Assembly (NCBI GenBank): GCA_023634235.1
Contig: JAMKCF010000015.1
Span: forward strand, 10,326,087-10,390,086
Direction of reading: 5' to 3'
DNA: 64,000 nt
From: Pisaster brevispinus
Taxonomy: Eukaryota > Echinodermata > Asteroidea > Forcipulatida > Asteriidae
The position numbers and the translations under genes are program-made. The notes under the pieces were generated by a model. It saw only the letters and a list, made by a program, of their open reading frames with translations. It did not search any database and was not told the DNA's origin. Below are positions 25,901 to 34,979 of the stretch, in pieces. Every line of letters begins with the position of its first letter. Within the stretch, counting starts at the first letter, position 1.

Positions 25901-26814
25901 GCTGCGAAAGCAAAATATGTATTGATTCAGTAAACCCTACCCACACACCCTCCCCCCGCACCCTCCTTGAGCTACTTGAGAAATGAATACTTACTAGTAT
26001 GCCAATGTCAAGATCTGACATAAACTAGCAATTTGTAAAATTAACTACCACAAACGCTTTATGCACAAACTAAGTGTGAGGTCACTCCACTGTAAGCCCA
26101 CTTCACACAAACTGGTTCTATGGATTACCAGAAGCCTTAGGAATTGCATTCAGCTAGATTTTCTTTGATGATTTACAGCACGTATACACACTTTGCTCTG
26201 CAAGATAAGGATTATTTCTAGTGATAATTGCTCTTTTTGTGAAACTCACCCTAAAACCATGAAGCCATGTTTTATGTTTGCATGTTTGTCTGTTTGTCAA
26301 GACTTTCTGCCTGAATTTAGAGAACTGGTGGGAGAAAGTTTATCATAATGCCTTTCAATTGGAACTCGTATAAATCTATTATTTTTGGTATCTAGACAAT
26401 AGATGTACATAATTCTGAGGTTTTGTTGGAAAATGTATGTACTATTTGGGCTAAGAAAGCAACCAATAAACTCCTGTAGATTCAAGGACAAGAAGCCTAA
26501 TATGACCTCCTTTCCAAACTTACATGTGTAGTTAAGTTACACTACATATTGGAGAAACAAATGCATTGGACAACAACAACCTGTACAAATTTGATAATAA
26601 GTGGACTGCTCTTAAAATTGATCGTTTTTAAAAAGATGTCAGGATTATCTGTTTTTCCCCTGGAATGTACTACGTATATGTTGAATTGGTTTGTGTAAAA
26701 CTAAACACAGCAAAAACAACATCAACTTTCACTTGATGATATACTGGGTAATTACCTTTGTACTATTGTCTTGTACATTCTATCTCTATGCTCCTCTACG
26801 TCCTGAGTATCCAT
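4925..26814 (-). CDS. RASSF2/4/6-type Ras-association and SARAH domain protein, complete, 7 coding exons
   Basis: The spliced minus-strand CDS is 26814-26756, 23637-23556, 23161-22646, 22313-22160, 9817-9699, 6416-6319, 4985-4925. It totals 1089 nt (362 residues plus TAG), and every junction is GT/AG and in phase. Seen: an N-terminal segment with HLKTFNMYF and LKIYWGTQKVIRLK; a disordered Ser/Asp-rich stretch; RRTMSFSGHLYNSK; an RA domain at about residues 220-310 (VRVSSRQTTSEVISLLLKKF, then LLKRVQLGPDENVAKIF); and a SARAH helix from about 311 (VAQYVNLQFSVLQ, then EEEEKEV). From the family: RA domains bind Ras-type GTPases, and SARAH helices pair with Hippo kinases of the MST type, so this is probably a cytosolic scaffold that restrains growth. 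The length fits RASSF2/4/6 (about 320-370 residues). The ATG has A at -3 and G at +4. No 5' UTR exon was identified. Which of RASSF2, 4 or 6 it corresponds to cannot be said; a single pre-duplication orthologue is likely. Confidence 0.93.
5453..5648. repeat. Inverted-repeat element, RASSF intron 6
   Basis: GCAAAAACGTTGTATCTC (about 5456), AACGTTGTATCTC (5517) and the inverted GAGATACAACGTCTTTGCAC (5570) form alternative stems. GAGATACTATGTTTTTGCA follows at 5629. It is probably a degenerate MITE. The rest of the intron (4986-6318) shows nothing recognisable. Confidence 0.55.
6319..6416 (-). CDS. RASSF exon 6 (first half of SARAH)
   Basis: Acceptor TAACAG, donor CG|GTAAAT. It encodes VAQYVNLQFSVLQAILKKF, then the acidic EEEEKEV and KIKQ, a typical amphipathic SARAH helix. 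It ends with two bases of codon 343 (Arg). Confidence 0.92.
7090..7445 (+). mobile_element. LINE fragment, region before RT
   Basis: A short ORF from 7160 carries DGKAAGSDGMTVKMI, resembling the K-A-x-G-x-D-G motif that opens many LINE RT domains. Nothing else of the element is intact here. Confidence 0.5.
7681..7844. mobile_element. Near-perfect hairpin MITE
   Basis: Arms of about 75 bp (7681-7757 and 7771-7844) are almost perfectly complementary around a 13-nt loop, TCGGCTTCACCTC. It sits in RASSF intron 5 between two LINE fragments. Confidence 0.85.
8040..8300 (+). mobile_element. LINE fragment, RT motif B
   Basis: It reads LLDKLQKLKMSAFLTSW, then VPQRSILGPLLFIIYMY, the motif B region of an RT. 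TACATG repeats then interrupt it. It may belong to the same insertion as 7090-7445, with the hairpin element at 7681 inserted between. Confidence 0.6.
8301..9698. other. RASSF intron 5, no feature recognised
   Basis: Several short ORFs overlap on both strands at 8915-9556, but none shows a known domain, splice logic or consistent codon bias. I treat them as chance. Confidence 0.4.
9699..9817 (-). CDS. RASSF exon 5 (second half of RA domain)
   Basis: Acceptor ATTTCAG, donor GAG|GTAAGG. Two leading bases complete Glu271. It encodes FQPNDFPLLKRVQLGPDENV and the final RA strands, ending EVSTE. Confidence 0.92.
10105..10205 (-). repeat. tRNA-derived SINE remnant
   Basis: On the minus strand GCTCAGCTAGTAGAGCAC (A-box-like) is followed by GGTCACAGGTTAGAGCC (B-box-like) at tRNA-like spacing. 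The body is not recognisable. Confidence 0.5.
11016..11283 (-). repeat. tRNA-derived SINE, family 1, copy 1
   Basis: Same family as 43512-43795 and 58272-58660. Shared blocks include CAGAAACACCAGAG, TAAGGACA-TGTGTCAAGACC and GGTTCTTTTA-TGCATT. The tRNA-like head points to the minus strand. This copy is the most diverged. Confidence 0.7.
11290..12700. other. RASSF intron 4, nothing recognised
   Basis: AT-rich unique-looking sequence with scattered TACATGTA words. No ORF with a known domain. Confidence 0.4.
12701..13181. mobile_element. PIF/Harbinger-like MITE
   Basis: The ends AGCCGTGTTCGAATTG and (reversed) AGCCGTGTTTGCATTG are flanked by TTA on both sides. It is 481 bp and noncoding, rich in GGTAA/CCGG words. 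A 3-bp TTA target with such TIRs is characteristic of PIF/Harbinger. Confidence 0.7.
13235..13285 (+). repeat. tRNA-like B-box remnant
   Basis: GTCGTGGGTTCGAATCCCAC is a perfect B box with T-stem, but no complete tRNA cloverleaf precedes it. It is probably a SINE remnant just upstream of the 57-bp array. Confidence 0.5.
13492..18840. repeat. 57-bp minisatellite, about 93.8 copies, in RASSF intron 4
   Basis: The unit starts CTTCTTCTCCTTACACAG and is 57 bp long; the first unit is at 13492 and the last at 18793 (93 intervals exactly). Units differ mainly at TTACACAG, TGATACAG or TCATACAG. Rare variants recur at whole-unit spacings: TCCTCATACA at 15891 and 17658, CGCAG at 16011 and 17778, CCTAACACA at 16234 and 18001 (each 1767 bp, 31 units); AGAAGTGC at about 15051 and 17217 (38 units); GAACT at 14719 and 17056 (41 units). 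One frame stays open only because 57 is divisible by 3. Confidence 0.98.
19214..19720 (-). pseudogene. LINE reverse transcriptase, catalytic motif C and thumb, truncated
   Basis: It contains CVLFADDALLFR (catalytic FADD), VKTKVMHFTRSR and YIQYLGITIS. After SSIWHPRRDW the homology stops, so the last part of a normal CR1/L2 RT is missing. The remaining 3' region to about 18877 is noncoding. Confidence 0.88.
19638..20618 (-). pseudogene. LINE reverse transcriptase, fingers and palm
   Basis: Seen: NKSPGPDGILPRVLS, ITPVFKKGD, NYRPVVLTSVLCKVLEKVV, DAVFLDLSKASDK (palm motif A, usual AFDK changed to ASDK) and SGVPQGSVLGPILFNLFVND (motif B). The frame is lost just before the catalytic Asp-Asp motif. 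Confidence 0.9.
20624..21547 (-). pseudogene. LINE APE-type endonuclease remainder
   Basis: Seen: GILYRPPSS, LVLGDFNVDVN, SIIDLAFSNRPD and VETDHFAVHF, the ordered motifs of APE-like endonucleases of non-LTR elements. This enzyme nicks target DNA to prime reverse transcription. The first part of the domain is in another frame (around 21400), and the ORF ends in a frameshift before the RT. Confidence 0.85.
21399..21779 (-). pseudogene. LINE ORF with 2A-like motif and start of APE endonuclease
   Basis: GDVELNPGP lies at 21758-21732. It fits the D-V/I-E-x-N-P-G-P consensus at which ribosomes skip a peptide bond. It is followed by endonuclease-like sequence (GILRNTRSIRNKG, then LPDILLFTKTWLT). 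The usual catalytic Glu of the TETW block is Lys here, consistent with decay. Confidence 0.8.
21806..22069 (-). pseudogene. LINE 5' ORF with signal-peptide-like N-terminus
   Basis: The 87-codon ORF begins MAINTSLVLALRILFLFSS, a hydrophobic stretch typical of a secretory signal. It stops just before the 2A-like motif, which is in another frame. Within the downstream frame, a TAA also closes the reading upstream, so the two were probably one ORF before an indel. Confidence 0.55.
22160..22313 (-). CDS. RASSF exon 4 (first half of RA domain)
   Basis: Acceptor TTTCCAG. It encodes TAVFRPKYGTISNVRV, then the SLLLKKF helix and EEFSLFWVLQHG. The donor G|GTTTGT is weak. A LINE occupies the intron within about 90 bp of this donor, which may influence splicing. 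Confidence 0.9.
22646..23161 (-). CDS. RASSF exon 3 (linker, disordered region)
   Basis: Acceptor TTTGTAG, donor AAA|GTAAGG, exactly 172 codons. It begins ENGVYILFGMLKIYWGTQKV and ends RRTMSFSGHLYNSK, both family-conserved. Between them is a hydrophilic Ser/Asp/Gln/Lys-rich stretch that is probably disordered. Confidence 0.9.
23556..23637 (-). CDS. RASSF exon 2
   Basis: Acceptor TTACAG, donor CAG|GTAGGT. It encodes residues 20-47, including HLKTFNMYF and LNQQLQIVQ. This matches the conserved N-terminal block of RASSF2/4/6 that precedes the first Trp-Gly strand. Confidence 0.85.
23840..24030 (+). repeat. Probable SINE or LINE 3' end with A-rich tail
   Basis: A discrete GC-richer block (GGGGGTAACCCTG, GGTGACAGTTGATCTGGG, GTTGGGCGATATCTCATT) ends in two A runs. 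The shape fits a poly(A)-tailed retroposon end in RASSF intron 1. The family was not identified. Confidence 0.4.
24187..24384. repeat. 9-bp perfect microsatellite-like array, 22 copies
   Basis: TAGACATGG is repeated 22 times with no substitution. Long ORFs occur in several frames on both strands (for example repeated Met-Val-Asp and Met-Ser-Thr), all artefacts. It is located in RASSF intron 1. Confidence 0.98.
24385..26755. other. RASSF intron 1, nothing recognised
   Basis: AT-rich intronic sequence with TACATGTA clusters at about 25453 and 25620. No exon or mobile element could be assigned. Confidence 0.4.
26756..26814 (-). CDS. RASSF exon 1 (start codon)
   Basis: It encodes MDTQDVEEHRDRMYKTIVQ plus two bases of the next codon, with donor AG|GTAATT. 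The ATG is the first one in frame and has a good context. Phase 2 matches the next exon, which supplies T to give Ser20. Confidence 0.75.
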
Positions 26815-29394
26815 GCTGATAAGTCTCTTTTATGTGTAACAAGAATCAACACATCTCATCAAACTGCCATGCAACTGCACAAAAAGAAATTTTGTAAATT
26901 AATGTTTCAATTTATTTGTAAACTTTTATCATGATTTGCATAACTTCAATATACATGTATATCAAGTAGTTCTGTGTACAATGTTAATGGTGTGGGCAAA
27001 CTAATTACATTGTTTTTGGTTTGCAGTATTAAACATTATGTGTTTTATTTTATCTACTTTTGCTGAGTAGAGTTTAGCTCTGAGAAGAACTTGTCAGTCT
27101 CATGATGATGACTAGAGTATGCAGTTGAAGGATTGAGACCAAGCTTTTCTCACTCAGGGGTAGAAGATGAATGTATTTTCCTGCATATACTGTACATGTA
27201 AGGCACACACACACATACACAACCTTACAGATCGATTTGTGGGGTACTGCTATTGTTGTTCTATTATTCCCTTTTCTAAAGAATTCCCTTGTGGGGCCCA
27301 ATTGTTCCTATTGAAATTACCTTGTGGGGTCCATTGTTCCATTGTTAAAAATACCCCATAAGTTGGCATGTGTAAGGGCACACCCATACACATTGTCCCA
27401 ATGTTCCAATGAATGGGCTGCTACATGTACATTTGTTTTCTTTCTCAGAATGCCTTGCTCGATCTTAACCCCTGGAAGTGTGACTTTAAAATATCCATTA
27501 GATATTTTAATTTGTCCTGTGGTTGATCCATTCTGTGTTAAAGACTTCGCACAGCGCGCTGTCAAAGGACGCATCAAATCATGGAGCAACTGGCCCCTCT
27601 CATTCTTTTTCGATCTTGTGATACGTCTAACTGTATGCAGTTTAGGGTGACCATGTAAAAACATGATTCATTTGAAATGTTTGGGTCAAAATACGTGCAT
27701 TTTTACATGCGCGTACTACATGTAAGCGCCCGTCAAGCGCCCTACAAGCGCTTGAATATTTTTAACAAGCCTGCACGCAAAGCACTACATTTTGTTTAGC
27801 CAATCAGCAATGATTTTCAGTGTTTCCCTACCAGGTGTTTAGCGACGAGAGGTATCGATACGACGCGCTGCCCATGGTACCGAGGCTTCGAATCTGTCAA
27901 ATCATGGTCACATGAACGGCAAGTTTGATATCACTTTGCTATGATTTTTATCTTGAGTTATACAAAATATTAAATTTCTATGATCATGGTCAAGAAAAAT
28001 GCATTTATCATTGATATTCAGGATGCTCGTAAGACTTTTACTAGGAAGCAAACCGCTCCATTCTAGCCTATACACAATTGTATTCGGCTCAATGGGATTC
28101 CAGCATACCATGAAGCAGATTATCACCCATGGCTTACCACTGAGGTTTTGCAGTTCAGAATGAACACACAGTATGAACCTTACTTAATGTGAAATCTGAC
28201 AGACAAGGTACAGGGGGAAGAAGAAGAGGCAGAAAAAAAAAGAAAAAAAAACAGAACAATTTTTAACAATAGGTTTTCGGCTTATGGCCGAACACCTAAA
28301 AATCCAGAACAAAAACAAGAGGGGTTTGTAAACGTATTGCGCGAACACCTAATTAAGCAAGTTTGGGCCACGTGAAGAAGAAGCTGTACACGCATGCAGA
28401 CTGTGTGTAAATTGTATGTGAATTGAATGGACAGCTGTGATGTGGGTTCAACTTGGTAAACGCAGGTGTGACCAGCAAATCAACGATACACTCCAAGAGA
28501 CTTTTGAGAAGGTTTTGCTCTTATTAAAAGACAAGTACAGTAAGATATGTACAACGTAGATGTTTTCATTATTACACTGTGTATACTCTGAATATCAAAG
28601 GCATGTATGCCTGTGGTTTTTTGTAAGAGGAAGGAAGGACTAACACTAACAGGACAATGAATTAAGGAAGTCCTGATAGTTACTCATACTCACCTACATT
28701 GTGTACATGTACATGTACATGTACAACCATAACCACAAGGCTTCCTTTCCCAGTAATCAAACAAACACAAAGCCATTTAACAAGACAAATACAAAATCTT
28801 AAGACCAATCTGGGAATTTTTTTTTAAATGTTATTATTAAATGGTTATTTGTTGAGGAAGTTACATGTACATTATAAGCTTTTTTAAGTCATTTGGTACA
28901 ATGAAAAAAGAAATGTAAATAAAATAGGCTAGTGAAAGTATATAATTCATTATTCGGTTCTCGTGTTATATTAGGCCTACAGTTTCTATGTATTTGTGTA
29001 TAATACAGAAATGGAGATGAATATCCTCTTTGTGTGCTGCCAATCCCCCTAACTAGTAAGTTTTTCAACCAAGTCAAAAGTAACCTTGGACTTTCAACTG
29101 AGAATCTGAAACATCGCACCTTCCACAAACTTTCCCCCCAAAATACTCAAAATTCTAATGTCCTCACCCTGCAAATTTCTGTTGTCAAAAGAAGTCGCAT
29201 ATCTTAAGAGTTCTTTCTTTAATCACTTACATGTATACTGTATGTACCACCGGGATTCAAACAAATATCCATGCTCACCCAAAGGATCAATTTTCAAAGT
29301 TTCCAGACAATTTTTGTTCTTCAGAATATCCTCACAATAAAACCATGACATCTACTCACATTGACAACAAATGTTTGAGGAAACGTGGCTTTTG
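26815..29394. other. Intergenic, upstream of RASSF; no gene recognised
   Basis: It should contain the RASSF promoter and any 5' UTR exon, but no clear TATA or initiator was found. A GTTTTCGGCTTATGGCCGAA-CACC hairpin-like element is at about 28273. Overlapping ORFs at 27317-27664 on both strands show no known domain. Confidence 0.4.
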
Positions 29395-29932
29395 GGGTAC
29401 GCTCAGACGAAGAGTTAAACTAGCCCTTAACCCAAAAGTGCTGAAATAACCCTCCGTTGGAACGCAAAAATCCGGTCCGCGAAGGTCAATTTGACCCAGA
29501 GAACTGGGCTAAACTATATAAACCTAAAAAAAAGTTGGATTAGCGTAACTTAGCCCAGGTTTTACAACCAACCCCCCGTTGCGAGGCCCAATAAACCATC
29601 GTTGGAACGCAACTGACCTGCTACATCCGGTCTATTTTATTCCATGTGACCTCTCCACAGAAGGTTACGTCATCATAACAACAACGCGCGTAGACTACAA
29701 CAAGTAATTCCCAGCTGATACATGTACATGTATGCGATTGACCGGAAGAGTGATCGGTCGGGGTCAGCTATGCATGACCTGATAATCAACGTGTGGGTCA
29801 GTTTAACCCGTGCGGACAGGACTAACTTACTCGTGTGAACGCAAGCCCAATTTGGAATAAGTCATTTTTATCTTTTGGACACCCGCGGTGCTCGGAATAA
29901 GGGTTAGTTTAACTCCTCGTCTGAACGTACCC
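29395..29932. mobile_element. 538-bp MITE with long TIRs
   Basis: The left end GGGTACGCTCAGACGAAGAG and the right end, read inverted, GGGTACGTTCAGACGAGGAG extend to TTAAACTA-CCCTTA. TTG flanks both sides as a 3-bp target duplication. It is noncoding. Confidence 0.8.
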
Positions 29933-29935
29933 TTG

Positions 29936-32150
29936 ATCACCATGAATTGGCCAAACCTAAGCCATGGCCGATAATTGGTCATGTCCTGCTAGAATCTCGG
30001 ATTTACCACCTATGCCAAATGTCTGAATGTAATGGTGGCAGCCTATCAATCTCCCTTGTTTGTCCACAAACATGACAAACATGACAAAGGGGTGAAGGTC
30101 TGGAATTCCGGTGGAAGTGGGGATTTCACCAACCCCTGGCATGTGCCTTGGGAAACAAAATCGAGGATCAGGCTTGCTCAAAGGTTTCTTTCCCTGCCAT
30201 TCACCTCTATGGAACCCAGTTTACATCCCACCTAGGACCGAAGCCTTGCATCTGGGTTGCCAGGTGCCAATAAAATTCAATGGCTGCTTTATGTGACAGC
30301 TACAGCTACACAAGTGTTATACTTTTTTATGCGTTAAACCGTCCATTGATGCAGTTTGATGCATGCACTTTGTCGGACTCCAGTCTGTGTACATGTACAT
30401 ATAGTTACCCGCCTCTGTATCGATCAACCGACTTATTTTTTTTCATACCCTCAACACCTGGTGATAATGAGATGGCATTGTGGGTCCATTCCAAAATGGC
30501 TGCGACTCATCAGGGAAGTTCAGGGAAGCCAACCGAAAAAGAATATTTGCAATCTTTTAAAAAGGTTAATAATTTCAACATCCAAAGCACTGGAGGGAAA
30601 CTCAGTTTCTTGACCGAGTTCCTTTGCACAAATTTTAATGTAGGCATGCTAAATTTGCCCAAGGTGTTGAACTTGCACTCGATACTGATAAGTACATTTA
30701 CAGCATGGAGGAAGTGTGGTCCCGAGTAACTGGACCCATGAACAGGTTTTAACATTTGGAAATTACCTGGTGTACAGTACATGTATACTACATGTGTACT
30801 TGTAGGGTCTGAGTGAATGCTCATGAGTTTGTTGGTCAAATGCCCTAAACCAAAACAGATCTCCATAATGACAAAAAACTGCTCAAAAATAAAACTAAAT
30901 ACAGGTCATTCAGATTTCACTGATATACTAAACACTAAAATGACCACAGCTGCAAAAGAAGATGACTTACTGAACTATCCGTACATGATCCAACAAACAA
31001 GCAGTGCAACCTGCAGATCCATTAAAACCTGTGCAAATCCGTTAAATACATTATAACTGCACGCATACAGACTGACAGACGAGTACCACGCCTAAACAGC
31101 AGTTTGGTTTTCCCACTGATTGGTCAAGATTTAGGAAGGGCAGTTCATGGACAATTCAGCCAGTCTCAGGTAAGTTTGTTTTGTTTTTTTCTGCCACATA
31201 TTCTCTCGATGATGTTTTATTTATAAGTGTTCTAAATTGATTCAACACATTGAAGATCAAATCCTTGTTCTTAGAAATAGAATGTGTATTGATTTTTGAA
31301 AATGGCAATTTTTTTTTACAACGAACTACTGTAGGTGCCGAAGATATTCAATAAGCAAGTATTCAACCACCGTCTCATCTTGTCTGCCCATTCGTGATGG
31401 CATCGGTAGATTACGTATATAGTACATAACTACTATAGGGTACCGATCAACACGTCCGAGGTCACCTCGGTCCGATTCAACTCGGTCCGATTCAACTCGG
31501 TCCGAGTCAACTCAACCAAACAACCAAACGATCAAATGACCGAACAATCTACTCAGTCCCAAGTCATCTCGGTCCCAAGTCATCTCAGTCCCAAATCAAC
31601 TCGGTCCAAAATCAACTCGGTACAAAGTCAACTCGGTCTGAATGGAGTATTGGTGGTGTTGCGGACACTATTTGGCAAAGCTCAGTAACTAATGTGATGT
31701 CATGGATGCATGACCAATCATATCACAGTATGCTAATGAGCGGACACTCTTTGGCAGCAGACACTTTTTGGCATGACACCGTGATTTGAAGTTTACAGTT
31801 TGTGAGCAGACCTATTTCTTCCCAAGTTTTTGAACGAAAGTATCACTTCAGACAGAAGTAAAATCCAGCAGAATACTACTGTAAACTTACCCTTTTAACG
31901 TATACTCCCTTCATAATAGCGTACATTTGTACTCCTTTTAAAATAAACTTGACCAAAGATGTTAATTTTTTGTTAAAGGAGTACAGCGCGCCAGTTGGTG
32001 AGAATTATGGTTGAAAGACAAAGATTGTGCAGTGTTTAAAGTTTGCACCCCGAACTATCCTGCGCAAATTTTAAAATCATGCAAGGAAACAAAGCTTGGC
32101 ACACTGCGCGAATTTAAAAAAAGGACAACTTCAAAGATTGCGCCCAATAG
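29936..32150. other. Intergenic, no gene recognised
   Basis: A 149-codon ORF at 30280-30729 has no recognisable domain. A perfect donor CAG|GTAAGT at about 31149 could mark a plus-strand 5' UTR exon. At about 31460-31640 a degenerate tandem of CTCGGTCC-GATTCAA words occurs. Confidence 0.35.
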
Positions 32151-32410
32151 GGCCCAATTTCATAGCGCTGCTTAACGGTTAATCAAATTTTTGTGCTAAC
32201 TATAGCAAACAAATTTAAAATTAGGCAGCCATCTTGCGCGTTCACCATGGATTTGCATTGTTACGTCATTCATTTTCATACAGGCAATAAGCAGCGGAAG
32301 GTTAGCATGGTAGCATGCCTTTTCCTGCACTTACAGCTAGCAGCGCTATGAAATGGAAATTGCACAGTAAGCACATAATCAGCCATTGAGCAGCTCTATG
32401 AAATTGGGCC
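32151..32410. mobile_element. MITE, GGCCCAATTTCATAG family, copy 1
   Basis: The left end GGCCCAATTTCATAGCGCTG and right end CAGCTCTATGAAATTGGGCC are inverted. An internal CAGCGCTATGAAATGG suggests a nested end. A related copy lies at 44006-44144. Confidence 0.75.
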
Positions 32411-32992
32411 AGGTCTATACAGTATGTGTAAGCTTAATCAATTTTATGCCTGACAATGTTAAGGTTGAGTATTGCTGTTCCACCCCAACTGCCAACTTGA
32501 CAATCGTCCCAACTATAGAACATTTGAGATTGGACCCAACTTGCTTTGAGTGTTAAAGTTGGGGCGCCCCAACTATTGTTGGGATCGCAGTAAACACGGA
32601 GCACCCCCACCCCCATGAATATACTAAAAACAATGAAAAGTAAAGTTTGAAGTTATTAAGAACACTTTATATACAAGTTCTTGAGAATATTTGAGATTAA
32701 TTCGAATTTTGGTTTTTGGAGAGAAGGAAAATTACTACTTTGAAAATGAAAACATCACCCGGCATGTGGCCGCTGTCAGAACCCTCTAAAAAAACAGTAA
32801 TAGGCCGAGTTAGCGGTCCATTATGAGCGATACTATCATTCAACTAAAAAAAGGGCATTTTCCAAACCTTGTCTTGGGCACTGCCTCGAGCTTGCGACCG
32901 GCTCTAGCTCTAACCCCAGTTTTGACATGAGTTTGTATCCTCGCGTGACCAGATTTCATGGCACCATGCCTTTTTCTGTGAATTGAAAAAAC

Positions 32993-34036
32993 AAAAACTA
33001 ATGCAATGTATCAACTGAGGTCCTAATTACCTTCTTTGTTTATTAGAAGTATGCAAATATCTATTAAAGCTAGATGAACCTTGCAGCGTTTTCCCCACGC
33101 ACCGATCTTCGATGCCTTCAATAGCGTTCCATTTGTTTGGAATATTCCTGTTGTTAAGGCACACTGGAGAGTACAGTGTCCCAGTGAAGCCAGTGACTAC
33201 AAGTGTTATGTGAGACTCTGTTAGGCCCTATAGCCGGCAGTTATCTCTACATTATTATTATTTTTTAGTGCAAATGTTTTTCTGCTCTCAACTATGAGTA
33301 ATTTTGTGTGTGTGTGTGTGTGTCTTTTTATATCTCTTACATGTCTTATGATAAAACACCAAACAAACAGTAATACATGTAGAACTGAATCCCCTTTGAT
33401 TCAGTGTTTTAAAAATTAACAGGTTTTCATTTTATTTGTCTAACATACATGTAATATTTGGGGTGGTATCAGTGAAACCATCGCGAAAGCACTCGTTAGT
33501 GTCATCAATTTTAAGATGCTGCCTTCATCCGTTGTGGTGGATAAACATTTTAAAACACTGAATCAATGGGGATTCAATTATTAGTTTGTTTGGTGTTTTA
33601 TCGTAAGAGACATAAAAAGACCCCCCAACAACAATTTACTCATAGTTGAGAGCAGAAAAACATTTGCACACATATTTTGTTTATTTATTTTTCAGTTGAA
33701 ATTTATTGCATAACACTATAATGATAGTTGTTTAAAATTTTGAAAAATAAATAATATAGAGACAATTGTCAGCTGTAGGGCCACACAGAGTCTCACATAA
33801 CACTTGTAGTCACTGCAGACATTTGTTCCACGCTTGGCTTCACTGGGACACTGTACTTTCCAGTGTGCCTTGAAAACAGGAATATTCCAAACAAATGGAA
33901 CGCTATTGAAGGCATCGAAGATCGGTGCGTGGGGAAAACGCTGCAACGTTCATCCAGGTTTAATACAATAGATGTTTGCATACTTCTAATAAACAAATGA
34001 AGGTAATTACGGCAATCAATTCTGCATTAGTTTTTG
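32993..34036. repeat. 1-kb imperfect palindrome
   Basis: The outer ends ACAAAAACTAATGCA and TGCATTAGTTTTT and the inner ends GATTCAGTGTTTTAAAA and TTTTAAAACACTGAATC bound arms of about 420 and 470 bp around a roughly 130-bp centre. Arms share long matches such as CCACGCACCGATCTTCGATG. A GT microsatellite (about 33308-33325) sits in the left arm only. Confidence 0.85.
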
Positions 34037-34230
34037 AAAAAGCCAAGATGCCTTGAAAACTGGTCACACGACGAGGAAATAATTGTGTACGAAGTTTCAG
34101 CTTCCTCCATCAGGTATAAATATTCAAAATGCTTGTTATGTTTTCGCAATGGTACGGGACCTTTTTTATACCCTGGACTACGTCACGTTGTACGCAACAG
34201 AGGAGTCCAACCTAGGCTAATTTTACTCCT

Positions 34231-34293
34231 CTAGAACTATGCGGTTCGTTTCTCTATTGTCTCCACGATAGCGGAACGAACTGCATAGATCTA
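34231..34293. repeat. Short hairpin, copy 1
   Basis: TAGAACTATGCGGTTCGTT pairs imperfectly with AACGAACTGCATAGATCTA. Flanking TAGGCTAA occurs at about 34214 and 34309. It is a sibling of the hairpin at 34899-34966 on the other side of the foldback element. Confidence 0.75.
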
Positions 34294-34323
34294 CTCTAGG
34301 CCTAGAGTAGGCTAAGTGGGTCC

Positions 34324-34862
34324 TACTAAATACCGTCAACACGCCATCAACGCACCGTCAACACGAACAGTACCTTCAACACACCGTCAACACTTCCAAA
34401 ATACTTTCTAAATCGACAAAAAGGCACAGAACTTTAAAGTATGGGCTAAAGAAGAATATCCATTGGTTTGAAATTACATTTTATTTATGAAAATGGTATT
34501 TTTTTCACGCGATAAATGATCTTTAAGCAGCATTGCCGCCGCCATATTGCCGCAGCAAGGCGCCCTCTGTTGTCCATATTGTACAAGCTCCATCTGTCCA
34601 TGAGAAGGCAAGATGGCGTCCAACGGCTACGCTGCTTAGCGATCATTTTTTCGCGTAAAAACCCTGCATTTTCACAAAAGAAATGTAACCTCAAACCAAT
34701 GGAAATTCTCCCTCAGCCCATATTTTACAGTTCTACGCCTCTTTCGTCGATTTAAAATGTATATATTTGAGGTGTTGACGGTGTGTTGACGGTACCGTTT
34801 GTGTTGACGCTGTGTTGACGGCGGTACCGTTTGTGTTGACGGTGTGTTGACGGTATTTAGTA
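34324..34862. mobile_element. Foldback element A, compact copy
   Basis: Termini TACTAAATACCGTCAACAC and GTGTTGACGGTATTTAGTA are perfect inverses. Each arm starts with a few degenerate copies of a GTGTTGACGGT subrepeat, then inner sequence that also pairs (ATTGGTTTGA versus TCAAACCAAT). It is 539 bp and has no transposase. Confidence 0.88.
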
Positions 34863-34885
34863 CTCACTTCTTAGTATAGTCATGG

Positions 34886-34979
34886 TAGGACCGGGCTACT
34901 CCTAGAACTATGCGGTTCGTTCCGCTATCGTCTCCACTAGCGGAACGAACTGCATAGTTCTAGGAGTAGGACCGGGCTA
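34886..34979. repeat. 68-nt hairpin bracketed by 13-bp direct repeats
   Basis: The hairpin at 34899-34966 has 29-bp arms with one G-T mismatch and loop TCGTCTCCAC. Left arm starts CTCCTAGAACTATGCGG. TAGGACCGGGCTA abuts each side (34886-34898 and 34967-34979), as expected of a target-site duplication. Confidence 0.9.

Noticed and set aside
27317..27664. ORFs of 115 and 108 codons on opposite strands
   Set aside because: Mutually overlapping with no recognisable family; treated as chance in intergenic DNA.
30280..30866. ORFs of 149 and 118 codons on opposite strands
   Set aside because: They overlap each other, lack known domains and have no splice or codon-use support.
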